This document shows positions 7,089-14,601 of a stretch of DNA of 64,000 bases, in pieces; the first letter of the stretch is position 1, and each line of letters begins with the position of its first letter. Location: NCBI RefSeq assembly GCF_031179145.1, contig NZ_JAPSIB010000001.1, positions 1 through 64,000 on the forward strand, in the 5' to 3' direction. This DNA comes from Brevibacterium sp. (GTDB lineage Bacteria; Actinomycetota; Actinomycetes; Actinomycetales; Brevibacteriaceae). Under the pieces are notes generated by a model, which saw only the letters and a list, made by a program, of their open reading frames with translations, did not search any database and was not told the origin of the DNA. Made by a program: the position numbers and the translations under genes.

Positions 7089-8243
7089 ATGCACACAACA
7101 GCGAGAACCTCAGAAGACCTCGTCGGCATCGTCCCTCACGCCTTGGGCTACACTCCTGAGCGCAGCCTCGTCGCGATCATCATCGCCACTGACTCAGAAG
7201 GAGTGTCGCGGTGCGAGACGACGCTGCGCATCGACTTCGACCTCGAGACCGCCGCTCACATCGTCAGGGAATCAGGACAGCGGATCAGCGGCCTCATCAC
7301 CGACGCCTGCACGCCCACGGGTGTGTTCCTCGTGCTCTACGACGAGGAGTATCTCGGCGACGACGACCTCGAAATCCACCGGGGGCTGATTCGCGCGGCA
7401 ATCGACGAGATCGCCCTCGCGCTCGAGGGGCACAGGGTCGACACCCTCGGCGCGTGGTGGGTCAGCGAGAACAGATTCGGGCGGATCGACGATCCCACCG
7501 ATGCAGGGGCCCCGCTCGAGGCGGCGGCCTCCTCACCCTGTGCGACCGAGCTCATCGCCGGCGGCTCGAATCCGGTATCCGGGCCGACAGACCTCGTGGT
7601 CCGGCCCGTGTCACCGGAGGCCTGGACGGAGTTCCGGGGAGCCGACGCCGACGACTGGCTCGACCCGGACGCGAGCTTCGACGTCCTCAGGGAGGCCTAT
7701 CCCCGGCTGGACGCGCTGCGCCGCTCGGATGACGACATCGACCGTGCGGTCCTCGACGAGATCATGTCCCCGTCGATGGTCCTGGCGATCGACAGCATAC
7801 TCAGCCGCAAGTGGTCCCGGGACGCACTCGAGATGATCCTCAGCTTCAACCATCCCGACTTCGCTCCTGCCGAAGTCCTCAGGTGCCGGCCCGGCGATCT
7901 CGTCGTGCGGGCGCGGAAGCATGGATCCTCGCCGGCGTCGGCCCTGGAGATCGTGGGGCTCTCGGACCGTCGGCCCAGCCCGCGGGACCTGCGGCTGGCC
8001 ACCGAGTTCCTCGAGCGCTACCTCCCGTGGGGGCATCCGCTGGTGCGGGCCAATGCCTACGCGGTCATCGCCTGGTTCGAGTGGGCGAGTGGGGGATCGA
8101 CGATGGCAGAGCAGTATGCTCTGGCCGCGCTGACCATCGACGACGACCACGTGATGGCGGGTCTGGTCCTGCGCGCGGTGGAGGCCGGCTACCTCCCGCA
8201 ATGGCTGCGCGCGGGTCGCCTGGGAGGCGGGCGCATGGATTAG
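7089..8243 (+). CDS. DUF4192 family protein
   Basis: This 384-residue protein belongs to DUF4192, an actinobacterial family of unknown function often found near sigA. The diagnostic N-terminus is present: EDLVGIVPHALGYTPERSLVAIII, followed by a mixed region with LFLVLYDEEY-like strands, and a C-terminal helical part (GHPLVRANAYAVIAWFEWASGGSTMAEQYALAAL) that looks like a tetratricopeptide-type helix pair. No signal peptide or membrane segment is seen. The ATG at 7089 is chosen because the family begins close to this position, although the open frame extends upstream through repeats. It is followed by sigA after 162 bp. Confidence 0.7.
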   Translation: MHTTARTSEDLVGIVPHALGYTPERSLVAIIIATDSEGVSRCETTLRIDFDLETAAHIVRESGQRISGLITDACTPTGVFLVLYDEEYLGDDDLEIHRGLIRAAIDEIALALEGHRVDTLGAWWVSENRFGRIDDPTDAGAPLEAAASSPCATELIAGGSNPVSGPTDLVVRPVSPEAWTEFRGADADDWLDPDASFDVLREAYPRLDALRRSDDDIDRAVLDEIMSPSMVLAIDSILSRKWSRDALEMILSFNHPDFAPAEVLRCRPGDLVVRARKHGSSPASALEIVGLSDRRPSPRDLRLATEFLERYLPWGHPLVRANAYAVIAWFEWASGGSTMAEQYALAALTIDDDHVMAGLVLRAVEAGYLPQWLRAGRLGGGRMD

Positions 8244-8251
8244 CCTCGCCG

Positions 8252-8277
8252 GGAATAACGTGCGAAAATTGAGCGTT
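8252..8277 (+). promoter_or_regulatory. Sigma-R/SigH-type promoter upstream of sigA
   Basis: GGAAT (8252-8256, preceded by G) and GTT (8275-8277) are exactly 18 nt apart, the consensus of promoters used by the thiol-stress sigma factor SigR/SigH. In Streptomyces the principal sigma gene hrdB is known to have a SigR-dependent promoter. Transcription would start near 8284, about 120 nt before the sigA start. Confidence 0.6.
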
Positions 8278-8405
8278 GACCCTGTCATTGCATCATGGGA
8301 GAACTGTGCGTTCTTCCTCGGGCCTGGATCTCAGACCCCTTGACATGGGTCTTAGCAATGTCCTGGCGCCATTGAGAAGTGTCAACGCTCGCGAAAGGTG
8401 AACAC

Positions 8406-9884
8406 GTGCCGAGAGTCGATAAGGAATCCACGACGGTGACCGAGAAGTCGGAGGGGACGGCTTCGTCCTCCACCGGTGGATCCAAGACCAAAGCAGCGTC
8501 GACCGGAGCCAAGAAGACGACGAAGACGTCGGCTTCAGCCACCGCTGCCGAGGCCGGAACCACGGCTGCCAAGAAGACGACCACCGCTACGAGGAAGACG
8601 ACCGCCACGAAGACATCTGCTCCAGCCGCCAAGGCCGCTGCCAAGACCACGGGTGCCAAGGCCGCCGCGAAATCCACCGCTGCGAAGCCGGCTGCTGCGA
8701 AGCCCGCCGCCAAGACCACCAAAGCGGCCGGGAAGAAGACCGACTCGAAGACCGCCGGTGACGCCGCGGACAAGGACGTGCCGGCGACCGATACGCTCGA
8801 GGAGGTCGAGCCCACGCCGGATGCGCTGGCGACCGAACTGGTCCCCGGCGAGGAGACCGAGACCAAGAACTCCGAGGAGCAGCAGAAGAACGCCGCTGTC
8901 ACCGAGGCGGGTGGCTTCATCGTCTCCGACGCCGATGAGGAGGACGCTCCCGCCCAGCAGGTCGTCTCCGCCGGCGCCACGGCAGACCCGGTCAAGGACT
9001 ACCTCAAGCAGATCGGCAAGGTCGCACTGCTCAACGCGGCCGAAGAGGTCGATCTGGCGAAGCGGATCGAAGCCGGCATGTACGCCGAGCACCTTCTGGC
9101 CGAGGGCGAAGTCACCGACCCACGGCTGAAGATGGACTACAAGTGGATCGTCCACGACGGACGCATCGCCAAGAACCACCTCCTCGAGGCGAATCTCCGC
9201 CTCGTGGTGTCCCTGGCGAAGCGCTACACGGGCCGTGGAATGCTCTTTCTCGACCTTATCCAGGAAGGCAACCTCGGCCTCATTCGCGCCGTCGAGAAGT
9301 TCGACTACACCAAGGGCTTCAAATTCTCGACCTATGCCACGTGGTGGATCCGTCAGGCCATCACCCGTGCCATGGCCGACCAGGCCCGCACGATCCGCAT
9401 CCCGGTGCACATGGTCGAGGTCATCAACAAGCTCGCCCGCGTCCAGCGGCAGATGCTGCAGGACCTCGGTCGGGAGCCGAGCCCGGAGGAGCTCGCCAAG
9501 GAGCTCGACATGACGCCGGAGCGCGTCGTCGAGGTCCAGAAGTACGGACGTGAGCCGATCTCTCTGCACACACCCCTGGGCGAGGATGGCGACTCGGAGT
9601 TCGGCGACCTGATCGAGGACTCCGAAGCGGTCGTGCCCTCGGACTCCGTCAGCTTCACCCTGCTGCAGGAGCAGCTCCACTCGGTGCTCGACACGCTGTC
9701 CGAGAGGGAAGCCGGCGTTGTCTCCATGCGCTTCGGACTCAACGATGGACAGCCCAAGACACTGGACGAGATCGGCAAGGTCTACGGCGTGACCCGTGAG
9801 CGGATCCGCCAGATCGAGTCGAAGACGATGGCCAAGCTGCGTCATCCCTCGCGCTCACAGGTGCTCCGCGACTACCTCGACTGA
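8406..9884 (+). CDS. sigA: Principal RNA polymerase sigma factor SigA (RpoD/HrdB)
   Basis: This 492-residue protein is the housekeeping sigma-70 factor. Region 1.2 begins at [16 protein letters not shown], region 2 contains [17 protein letters not shown] and [15 protein letters not shown], region 3 follows, and region 4 ends with [20 protein letters not shown]. The first 150 or so residues are a low-complexity Lys/Ala/Thr tail with repeated AKKTT, ATK and AAKPAA blocks followed by an acidic stretch, longer and more histone-like than in many sigma factors. GTG 8406 is chosen because AAAGGTGA lies 6 nt upstream; a GTG at 8379 is in frame but lacks this. A sigma-R-type promoter precedes it. Confidence 0.97.
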   Translation: MPRVDKESTTVTEKSEGTASSSTGGSKTKAASTGAKKTTKTSASATAAEAGTTAAKKTTTATRKTTATKTSAPAAKAAAKTTGAKAAAKSTAAKPAAAKPAAKTTKAAGKKTDSKTAGDAADKDVPATDTLEEVEPTPDALATELVPGEETETKNSEEQQKNAAVTEAGGFIVSDADEEDAPAQQVVSAGATADPVKDYLKQIGKVALLNAAEEVDLAKRIEAGMYAEHLLAEGEVTDPRLKMDYKWIVHDGRIAKNHLLEANLRLVVSLAKRYTGRGMLFLDLIQEGNLGLIRAVEKFDYTKGFKFSTYATWWIRQAITRAMADQARTIRIPVHMVEVINKLARVQRQMLQDLGREPSPEELAKELDMTPERVVEVQKYGREPISLHTPLGEDGDSEFGDLIEDSEAVVPSDSVSFTLLQEQLHSVLDTLSEREAGVVSMRFGLNDGQPKTLDEIGKVYGVTRERIRQIESKTMAKLRHPSRSQVLRDYLD

Positions 9885-9901
9885 GGTCGTTGCCGAAGGT
9901 G

Positions 9902-9933
9902 CTCGCCCGGTCCGCAGTGTGCGGTCGGGCGAG
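9902..9933. terminator. Hairpin after sigA
   Basis: CTCGCCCG (9902-9909) pairs with CGGGCGAG (9926-9933), with an inner CCGCA/TGCGG pairing. It is 18 nt beyond the sigA stop and followed by TTCTGCATTC. Confidence 0.65.
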
Positions 9934-9965
9934 TTCTGCATTCACGACCGTCAGCACCGGCCGGC

Positions 9966-10022
9966 GGTCCGGTCGATGACGAGCCGTCAGGTCCGGTCGA
10001 CGATGACCGTCAGGTCCGGTCG
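9966..10022. repeat. Tandem GTCCGGTCG repeat, three units
   Basis: GTCCGGTCG recurs at 9967, 9991 and 10014, within units of 24 and 23 nt that also share CCGTCAG. The array lies between the convergent ends of sigA and the amidase gene. Confidence 0.75.
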
Positions 10023-10057
10023 CCGAGTCGGTCGCCGACGATCGTGCGCGACGACGA

Positions 10058-10858
10058 TCAGTACCAGTCGACGATCCCGCGCAGCAGCGCCATCGCGTAC
10101 TCGCGCTGTCCTTCGGGCGATTCCATCGTCTTCGCCTCAGCGGGGTTGCGCATCTCTCCGCACTCGACGATGACGGCAGGCACCGAGGAGTTGTTGAGCC
10201 CGGCGAGATCGTCGCGGCGGCTGATGCCCTCGTCTCCGTAGGCGGTGTTGGGCGTGAAAGTTGCGCTCATGGCCTCACTCATCGAGGTGGCGAGGCGGTT
10301 CGAGGGCTCTTCCAGCTCCTTGCTCATCGCCGGCTCGGCGACGATGACATGGAAGCCGTTGGTCTTCGTCGACTCGCTTCCATTGGCGTGGATGCTGACC
10401 ATCACGTCGGCGTCATCGGCGAATGAGCCGCGCTCATCCACACAGGGGCCGACACCGTCGTTGTCCTCTCGGCTCATGATCACCTCGGCACCGGCCGCCC
10501 GCAGCTCATCGGCGAGGATCCGACCGACCTCCCAGTTGAACTCGGCCTCGGAGAAGCCGGAGTCGGTTGCCGTGCCCGTTGTGTTGCACGCCTTCTCACC
10601 TCCTCGGCCGTCCGGGACCGGGCGAGAGATCTCCTCGGGGTGCGAGGCGTTGCCGCCGTTGTGACCGGGGTCGATGGCGATGGTGCGTCCGGTGAGGTCT
10701 GGCACCGTCGACGTCGGGGAGGGAGTGGTCCTCATGCCCTCGGGCAGGACCGGCGTCGGGCCGGGAGGCGTGGGGGCGGGCCTGCCGCAGGCGCCGAGCG
10801 CGGCCAGTGCGAGAATGGAGCACAGGATCACCGCGATGGGCCGCTTGAGCACAGACAT
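10058..10858 (-). CDS. N-acetylmuramoyl-L-alanine amidase, lipoprotein
   Basis: This 266-residue Amidase_3 enzyme should cleave the bond between N-acetylmuramic acid and L-alanine in peptidoglycan. A signal peptide ends in the lipobox LAALGAC (Cys about 24), so it is probably a lipoprotein anchored outside the membrane. Zinc ligands are visible in IDPGHNGG and SIHANG, and the catalytic glutamate in VIVECGEMRN near the C-terminus. The cysteine pair (KACNTTG and GVGPCVDE) could form a disulfide, as in the mycobacterial Rv3717-type amidases. It is convergent with sigA and divergent from parE. Confidence 0.88.
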   Translation of the reverse strand: MSVLKRPIAVILCSILALAALGACGRPAPTPPGPTPVLPEGMRTTPSPTSTVPDLTGRTIAIDPGHNGGNASHPEEISRPVPDGRGGEKACNTTGTATDSGFSEAEFNWEVGRILADELRAAGAEVIMSREDNDGVGPCVDERGSFADDADVMVSIHANGSESTKTNGFHVIVAEPAMSKELEEPSNRLATSMSEAMSATFTPNTAYGDEGISRRDDLAGLNNSSVPAVIVECGEMRNPAEAKTMESPEGQREYAMALLRGIVDWY

Positions 10859-10930
10859 GGTTCCATTGTCCCATTCGAAGCATGTCCCGACACGGCATGC
10901 CAGTGGGCCCGTCGTGTCAGCGCCGAGGAT

Positions 10931-10936
10931 TAGAAT
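10931..10936 (+). promoter_or_regulatory. -10 element of parE
   Basis: TAGAAT lies 22 nt upstream of GTG 10959. A short leader contains GAGAGG, a ribosome binding site spaced 7-8 nt from the start. Confidence 0.45.
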
Positions 10937-10958
10937 TCAATCGAACGAGAGGATTCGC

Positions 10959-13070
10959 GTGGAAGAGGAAAGCTACGGTGCCAGGCACCTGTCCGTACTG
11001 TCAGGACTCGAAGCAGTGCGGAAACGTCCCGGAATGTACATCGGGACCACCGACTCCCGGGGGCTGATGCACTGCCTGTGGGAGATCATCGACAACTCCG
11101 TCGACGAAGCAATGGGCGGGCACGGCAGCAGGATCCTCATCGAACTCGAACCCGATGGTTCGGTCGCGGTCACCGACAACGGTCGCGGCATCCCCGTCGA
11201 CATCGAGCCCAAGACCGGCCTGACCGGAGTCGAGGTCGTGATGACCAAGCTCCATGCCGGCGGCAAGTTCGGCGGCAGCTCCTACGCGGCCTCGGGCGGA
11301 CTGCACGGAGTCGGCGCGTCCGTCGTCAACGCCCTCTCCGCCCGCCTCGACGTCGAGGTCACCCGCGGATCGAAGATCCACAAGATGTCCTTCCGCCGAG
11401 GTGTGCCCGGCCGCTTCGACGATTCGTCGGGACAGCCCGGCCCGGACAATCCGTTCGAGGAGTTCCAGGAGGCGACCGGCCTCGACATCGTCGGGAAGGC
11501 GAAGCGCGGGGTCACCGGCACCCGGACCCGGTACTGGGCCGATCCGCAGATCTTCCTCTCCAACGCCCAATTCGACTACCCCCACCTAGTCGAACGGGCC
11601 CGGCAGACGGCCTTTCTCGTGCCCGGCCTGGAGATCCGGATCGAGGACCGCCGAGGTGTGGCCAGGGACGAGACCGGGGCGGTCATCGACGAACGTGTCG
11701 AGATCTTCCGCTTCGACGGCGGCATCACCGAGTTCGTCGACCATCTCTCGATCGACCCACCCATCACCGACACCTGGCGGCTGCAGAGCACCGGTCATTT
11801 CAAGGAGACCGTCCCGGTGCTCGACTCCGCCGGACACCTCGTGTCCAAAGAGGTCGAACGCGAAGTCGGCGTCGACATCGCGCTGCGGTGGGGGACCGGT
11901 TACGACACGAAGATCAAGAGCTTCGTCAACGTCATCGCCACCCCTCATGGCGGCACTCATCTGGCGGGATTCGAGCAGGCCACTCTCAAGGCCATGCGCA
12001 AGGCCGCCGAAGCCAATGCCCGGAAGCTCAAGCTGGGCAAGGACAAGCTGGAGAAGGACGACGTCCTGGCGGGTCTGACCGCGGTCGTCACCGTTCAGCT
12101 GTCGGAACCCCAATTCGAGGGACAGACCAAAGAGGTCCTCGGCACCGCCGCGGTCAGGCAGATTGTCGCGAAGGCCGTCGAGAAGCAGCTCGGCGACATC
12201 CTGTCCTCGTCCAAGCGGGCGGAGAAGCAGCAGTCGGCAGTCCTTCTCGAGAAGGTCGTGTCCGAGATGAAGTCGCGGATCTCGGCCCGCACCCACAAGG
12301 AGAACCAGCGACGCAAGACGGCGCTGGAGGCCTCCTCGCTGCCGGCGAAGCTCTACGACTGCAGGGACAACGGCGTGGAGAACACCGAACTGTTCATCGT
12401 CGAGGGCGACTCCGCGATGGGCACCGCCAAGGCGGCCCGCAATTCGGACCACCAGGCCCTGTTCCCGATCCGCGGCAAGATCCTCAACGTCCAGAAGGCC
12501 TCGCTGTCGGACATGCTCGCCAACGCCGAGTGCGCCGCGCTGATCCAGGTCATCGGAGCGGGCTCCGGCCGCAGCTTCGACCTCGATGCCGCCCGCTACG
12601 GCCGGGTCATCATCATGACCGACGCCGACGTCGACGGGGCGCACATCCGCACTCTGCTGCTGACGCTGTTCTTCCGCTACATGAAGCCGCTCGTCGAGCA
12701 GGGACGCGTCTTCGCCGCGGTTCCGCCCCTGCATCGGGTGGAGGTGGTGACGAAGAGGGGAACTCCCAACGACATCGTCTACACCTACACCGAGGCGGAG
12801 CTGCACGCCCTGCTGAAGAAGCTCGAGAAGTCGAAGAAGACCTACAAGGAGCCCATCCAGCGCTACAAGGGGCTGGGGGAGATGGACGCCGATCAGTTGG
12901 CGGAGACGACGATGGATCCGACCATGCGCACGCTGCGCCGGGTGACGATGGCTGACGCCGAGGCGGCGGAGAACACCTTCGAACTTCTCATGGGGACATC
13001 GGTGGGACCACGCAAGGAATTTATCGTCTCGGGTGCCGCGGTGCTCGACGCCGAGCGCATCGACAGCTGA
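10959..13070 (+). CDS. parE: DNA topoisomerase IV/gyrase subunit B-type ATPase (ParE-like)
   Basis: This 703-residue type IIA topoisomerase B subunit carries the GHKL ATPase domain (EIIDNSVDEAMGG, DNGRGIPV, LHGVGASVVNALS), transducer, and TOPRIM domain (VEGDSAMGTAK, TDADVDGAHI). The EGDSAMG form, the position next to sigA, and the absence of an obvious second copy context favour the ParE-type paralogue over GyrB, but the two cannot be separated with certainty by eye. Its ParC partner is not in the window. GTG 10959 is chosen for the GAGAGG site and because homologues begin near SYGARHLSVLSGLEAVRKRPGMYIG. Confidence 0.88.
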   Translation: MEEESYGARHLSVLSGLEAVRKRPGMYIGTTDSRGLMHCLWEIIDNSVDEAMGGHGSRILIELEPDGSVAVTDNGRGIPVDIEPKTGLTGVEVVMTKLHAGGKFGGSSYAASGGLHGVGASVVNALSARLDVEVTRGSKIHKMSFRRGVPGRFDDSSGQPGPDNPFEEFQEATGLDIVGKAKRGVTGTRTRYWADPQIFLSNAQFDYPHLVERARQTAFLVPGLEIRIEDRRGVARDETGAVIDERVEIFRFDGGITEFVDHLSIDPPITDTWRLQSTGHFKETVPVLDSAGHLVSKEVEREVGVDIALRWGTGYDTKIKSFVNVIATPHGGTHLAGFEQATLKAMRKAAEANARKLKLGKDKLEKDDVLAGLTAVVTVQLSEPQFEGQTKEVLGTAAVRQIVAKAVEKQLGDILSSSKRAEKQQSAVLLEKVVSEMKSRISARTHKENQRRKTALEASSLPAKLYDCRDNGVENTELFIVEGDSAMGTAKAARNSDHQALFPIRGKILNVQKASLSDMLANAECAALIQVIGAGSGRSFDLDAARYGRVIIMTDADVDGAHIRTLLLTLFFRYMKPLVEQGRVFAAVPPLHRVEVVTKRGTPNDIVYTYTEAELHALLKKLEKSKKTYKEPIQRYKGLGEMDADQLAETTMDPTMRTLRRVTMADAEAAENTFELLMGTSVGPRKEFIVSGAAVLDAERIDS

Positions 13071-13079
13071 ACCCGAGCA

Positions 13080-13109
13080 GGGCTGCGCTCTTCGGGGCTG
13101 CGCTCAGCC
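13080..13109. repeat. 15-nt tandem repeat after parE
   Basis: GGGCTGCGCTC recurs at 13080 and 13095 with a 15-nt period, 9 nt beyond the parE stop and just before the convergent M56 gene end. Confidence 0.7.
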
Positions 13110-13112
13110 GGG

Positions 13113-14006
13113 TCAGCTGCCCGGGGTGATGGGCAGGAACACCAGCAGAGTCGGGATGAGCAGCAGGCCCGCGGCGGAGAGGATCGCGGTCACCCGGACG
13201 GGGATCCGAGCCGGGTGAAGAGGCTGCGAGAGCCGTTCGATCCGGCGCCGCGAGAGAGAATCGCGATCGTCCGAGCTGATCCTCGCGGCTGCCTCGACCG
13301 CGCGGGCCAGGACCCGGGGGTCGACCTTGTCGCGGGCATGGTCGTCGGCCATCAGCTCGACCAGCCGGTTGACGGAGTTGAGACCGATGGCCGTGGCGGA
13401 GAAGAACGGCAGGGCACGGTGCCAGGCGGCGAACGGGATGACGAGCAGATCATGCCGGAAATCCAGGTGCGCCCGTTCGTGGGCGATGACGGCCGTGCGC
13501 TCCTCTTCTGGCAGCACTTCGAGCAGGCCCGTGGACAGGACTGCCGTTCCCTTCCTCGGCCCCTGCGGAAGGCAGTAGGCCACCGCCTCATCCGTCGTGA
13601 TGATGCGGGTGTCGGGGTGCGTGGCCGAGGGTTCGCTGAGCAGGTGCAGGATCTCGGCGTGCCGCAGTCGGGTGCGACGGGCGGAGAAGAAGGTCACGGC
13701 GAGGCAGCCCAGGAGGCGGCCGATCAGGAGCACGGCGATGACGAGGAAGACCCACGCGACGACGGTCAGCTGAGTATGGGCCTGGCCGCGGATCAGATCC
13801 CAGATGCCCTCGGGCAGGTTCCGCGAGGCGGGATCGACCGCGAATGCCAGGGCAGTGCCGATGAGTGAGAGGCCACCGGAGAGTCCCACGGCCTGCCACA
13901 GGACCACTTCGGAGATCGGGTCACCGCTGAACCGCGAGAGAGCGGCCGGGATCGGCCAGGCGAGGAGGAATGCGAGGACCGCGAGCAGTGATCCGACGAG
14001 GACCAT
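13113..14006 (-). CDS. M56 family membrane metalloprotease (BlaR1-like, short)
   Basis: This 297-residue membrane protein has the M56 zinc-protease motif HERAH (in AVIAHERAHLDFRHD) between hydrophobic segments at about 1-22, 35-60, 78-105 and 265-292. In BlaR1/MecR1 systems such a protease is activated by a sensor signal and leads to cleavage of the BlaI repressor. Here the protein lacks the large extracellular penicillin-binding sensor domain of BlaR1, so the signal is unknown. It starts 12 nt after the blaI stop and is clearly co-transcribed with it. The pair faces cydABDC. Confidence 0.85.
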   Translation of the reverse strand: MVLVGSLLAVLAFLLAWPIPAALSRFSGDPISEVVLWQAVGLSGGLSLIGTALAFAVDPASRNLPEGIWDLIRGQAHTQLTVVAWVFLVIAVLLIGRLLGCLAVTFFSARRTRLRHAEILHLLSEPSATHPDTRIITTDEAVAYCLPQGPRKGTAVLSTGLLEVLPEEERTAVIAHERAHLDFRHDLLVIPFAAWHRALPFFSATAIGLNSVNRLVELMADDHARDKVDPRVLARAVEAAARISSDDRDSLSRRRIERLSQPLHPARIPVRVTAILSAAGLLLIPTLLVFLPITPGS

Positions 14007-14018
14007 GGGCGGCCCGGG

Positions 14019-14381
14019 TCAGGAGCTGGTCGAGTGATTGCGCCCCAGCAGATTGCGCAGGGTCTTCGTGTCGGCTTCGGTGACGGTGCCGAGGAACCGG
14101 GCCAGGACCGCCTGGCGGTCAGGGGCCTGCGACAGGACTTCGCTCATCAATTCCGCCACATGGTCCTCGCGCGTGGAGACGGCGAGGTAGCGGTGGGGGC
14201 GAATGCTCCGGTCGCGAGTGACGAAGCCCTTCTTCTCCAACCGGGTGAGCACCGTGTGCACGGTGGTCAGCGCCAAGTCCCGTTCCGCCAGGACATCGCG
14301 CAGTTCTGCTGCGCTCAAGCCTTCGTCATGCACCCAGATGGCGTCCATCACGCTGCGTTCGAGTTCGCCCAGTGTTCCCAC
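14019..14381 (-). CDS. blaI: BlaI/MecI family transcriptional repressor
   Basis: This 120-residue winged-helix repressor has the family core LGELERSVMDAIW, LTTVHTVLTRLEKKGFVTR and a C-terminal dimerisation helix pair. BlaI dimers bind short palindromes and are inactivated by a partner M56 protease. GTG 14381 is used, with AAGGACA upstream. A degenerate copy of the palindrome found at cydA lies just upstream of its own -10, so autoregulation is likely. In Mycobacterium tuberculosis, BlaI (Rv1846c) with the M56 protein Rv1845c is reported to control respiration-related genes, so control of the divergent bd oxidase operon is a reasonable inference. Confidence 0.88.
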   Translation of the reverse strand: MGTLGELERSVMDAIWVHDEGLSAAELRDVLAERDLALTTVHTVLTRLEKKGFVTRDRSIRPHRYLAVSTREDHVAELMSEVLSQAPDRQAVLARFLGTVTEADTKTLRNLLGRNHSTSS

Positions 14382-14420
14382 GGTGTCCTTGTCCTTCGAG
14401 AATGTTTCCCTGCTGCCACC

Positions 14421-14426
14421 AGTCTA
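14421..14426 (-). promoter_or_regulatory. -10 element of blaI
   Basis: On the minus strand TAGACT lies about 40 nt upstream of GTG 14381. The operator-like site at 14428-14444 directly abuts its upstream side. Confidence 0.4.
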
Positions 14427-14427
14427 A

Positions 14428-14444
14428 CTCTACGAGTTGTCGAA
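14428..14444. promoter_or_regulatory. Degenerate BlaI-type operator at blaI
   Basis: CTCTAC-N5-GTCGAA, with four of six symmetrical pairs, resembles the two perfect sites before cydA and overlaps the blaI promoter spacer. Confidence 0.45.
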
Positions 14445-14527
14445 TTCCATGAGAAGCGCAGATGATGACGTCGACGCTCCGCAAATGGGATGATCGATCT
14501 TGGATGACGGGACTGTGGCCAAAGAAG

Positions 14528-14561
14528 TTCTACCGTGCGTAGAATTCTACGTGAAGTAGAA
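14528..14561. promoter_or_regulatory. Two abutting TTCTAC-N5-GTAGAA operators at cydA
   Basis: Two perfect 17-bp palindromes, TTCTAC-N5-GTAGAA, lie side by side at 14528-14544 and 14545-14561. A TAGAAT -10 (14540-14545) is buried across their junction, so a bound repressor would block cydA transcription. The form is like known BlaI/MecI operators (TAC and GTA half sites around a 5-bp spacer), and blaI is the divergent neighbour. Confidence 0.75.
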
Positions 14562-14601
14562 ATTGGCGCAGATACCTTCGATCCCCGCGAACGGAGCAGG
14601 C

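Noticed and set aside
8340..8366. TTGACA upstream of sigA as a sigma-A promoter
   Set aside because: No acceptable -10 hexamer lies 16-18 nt downstream.
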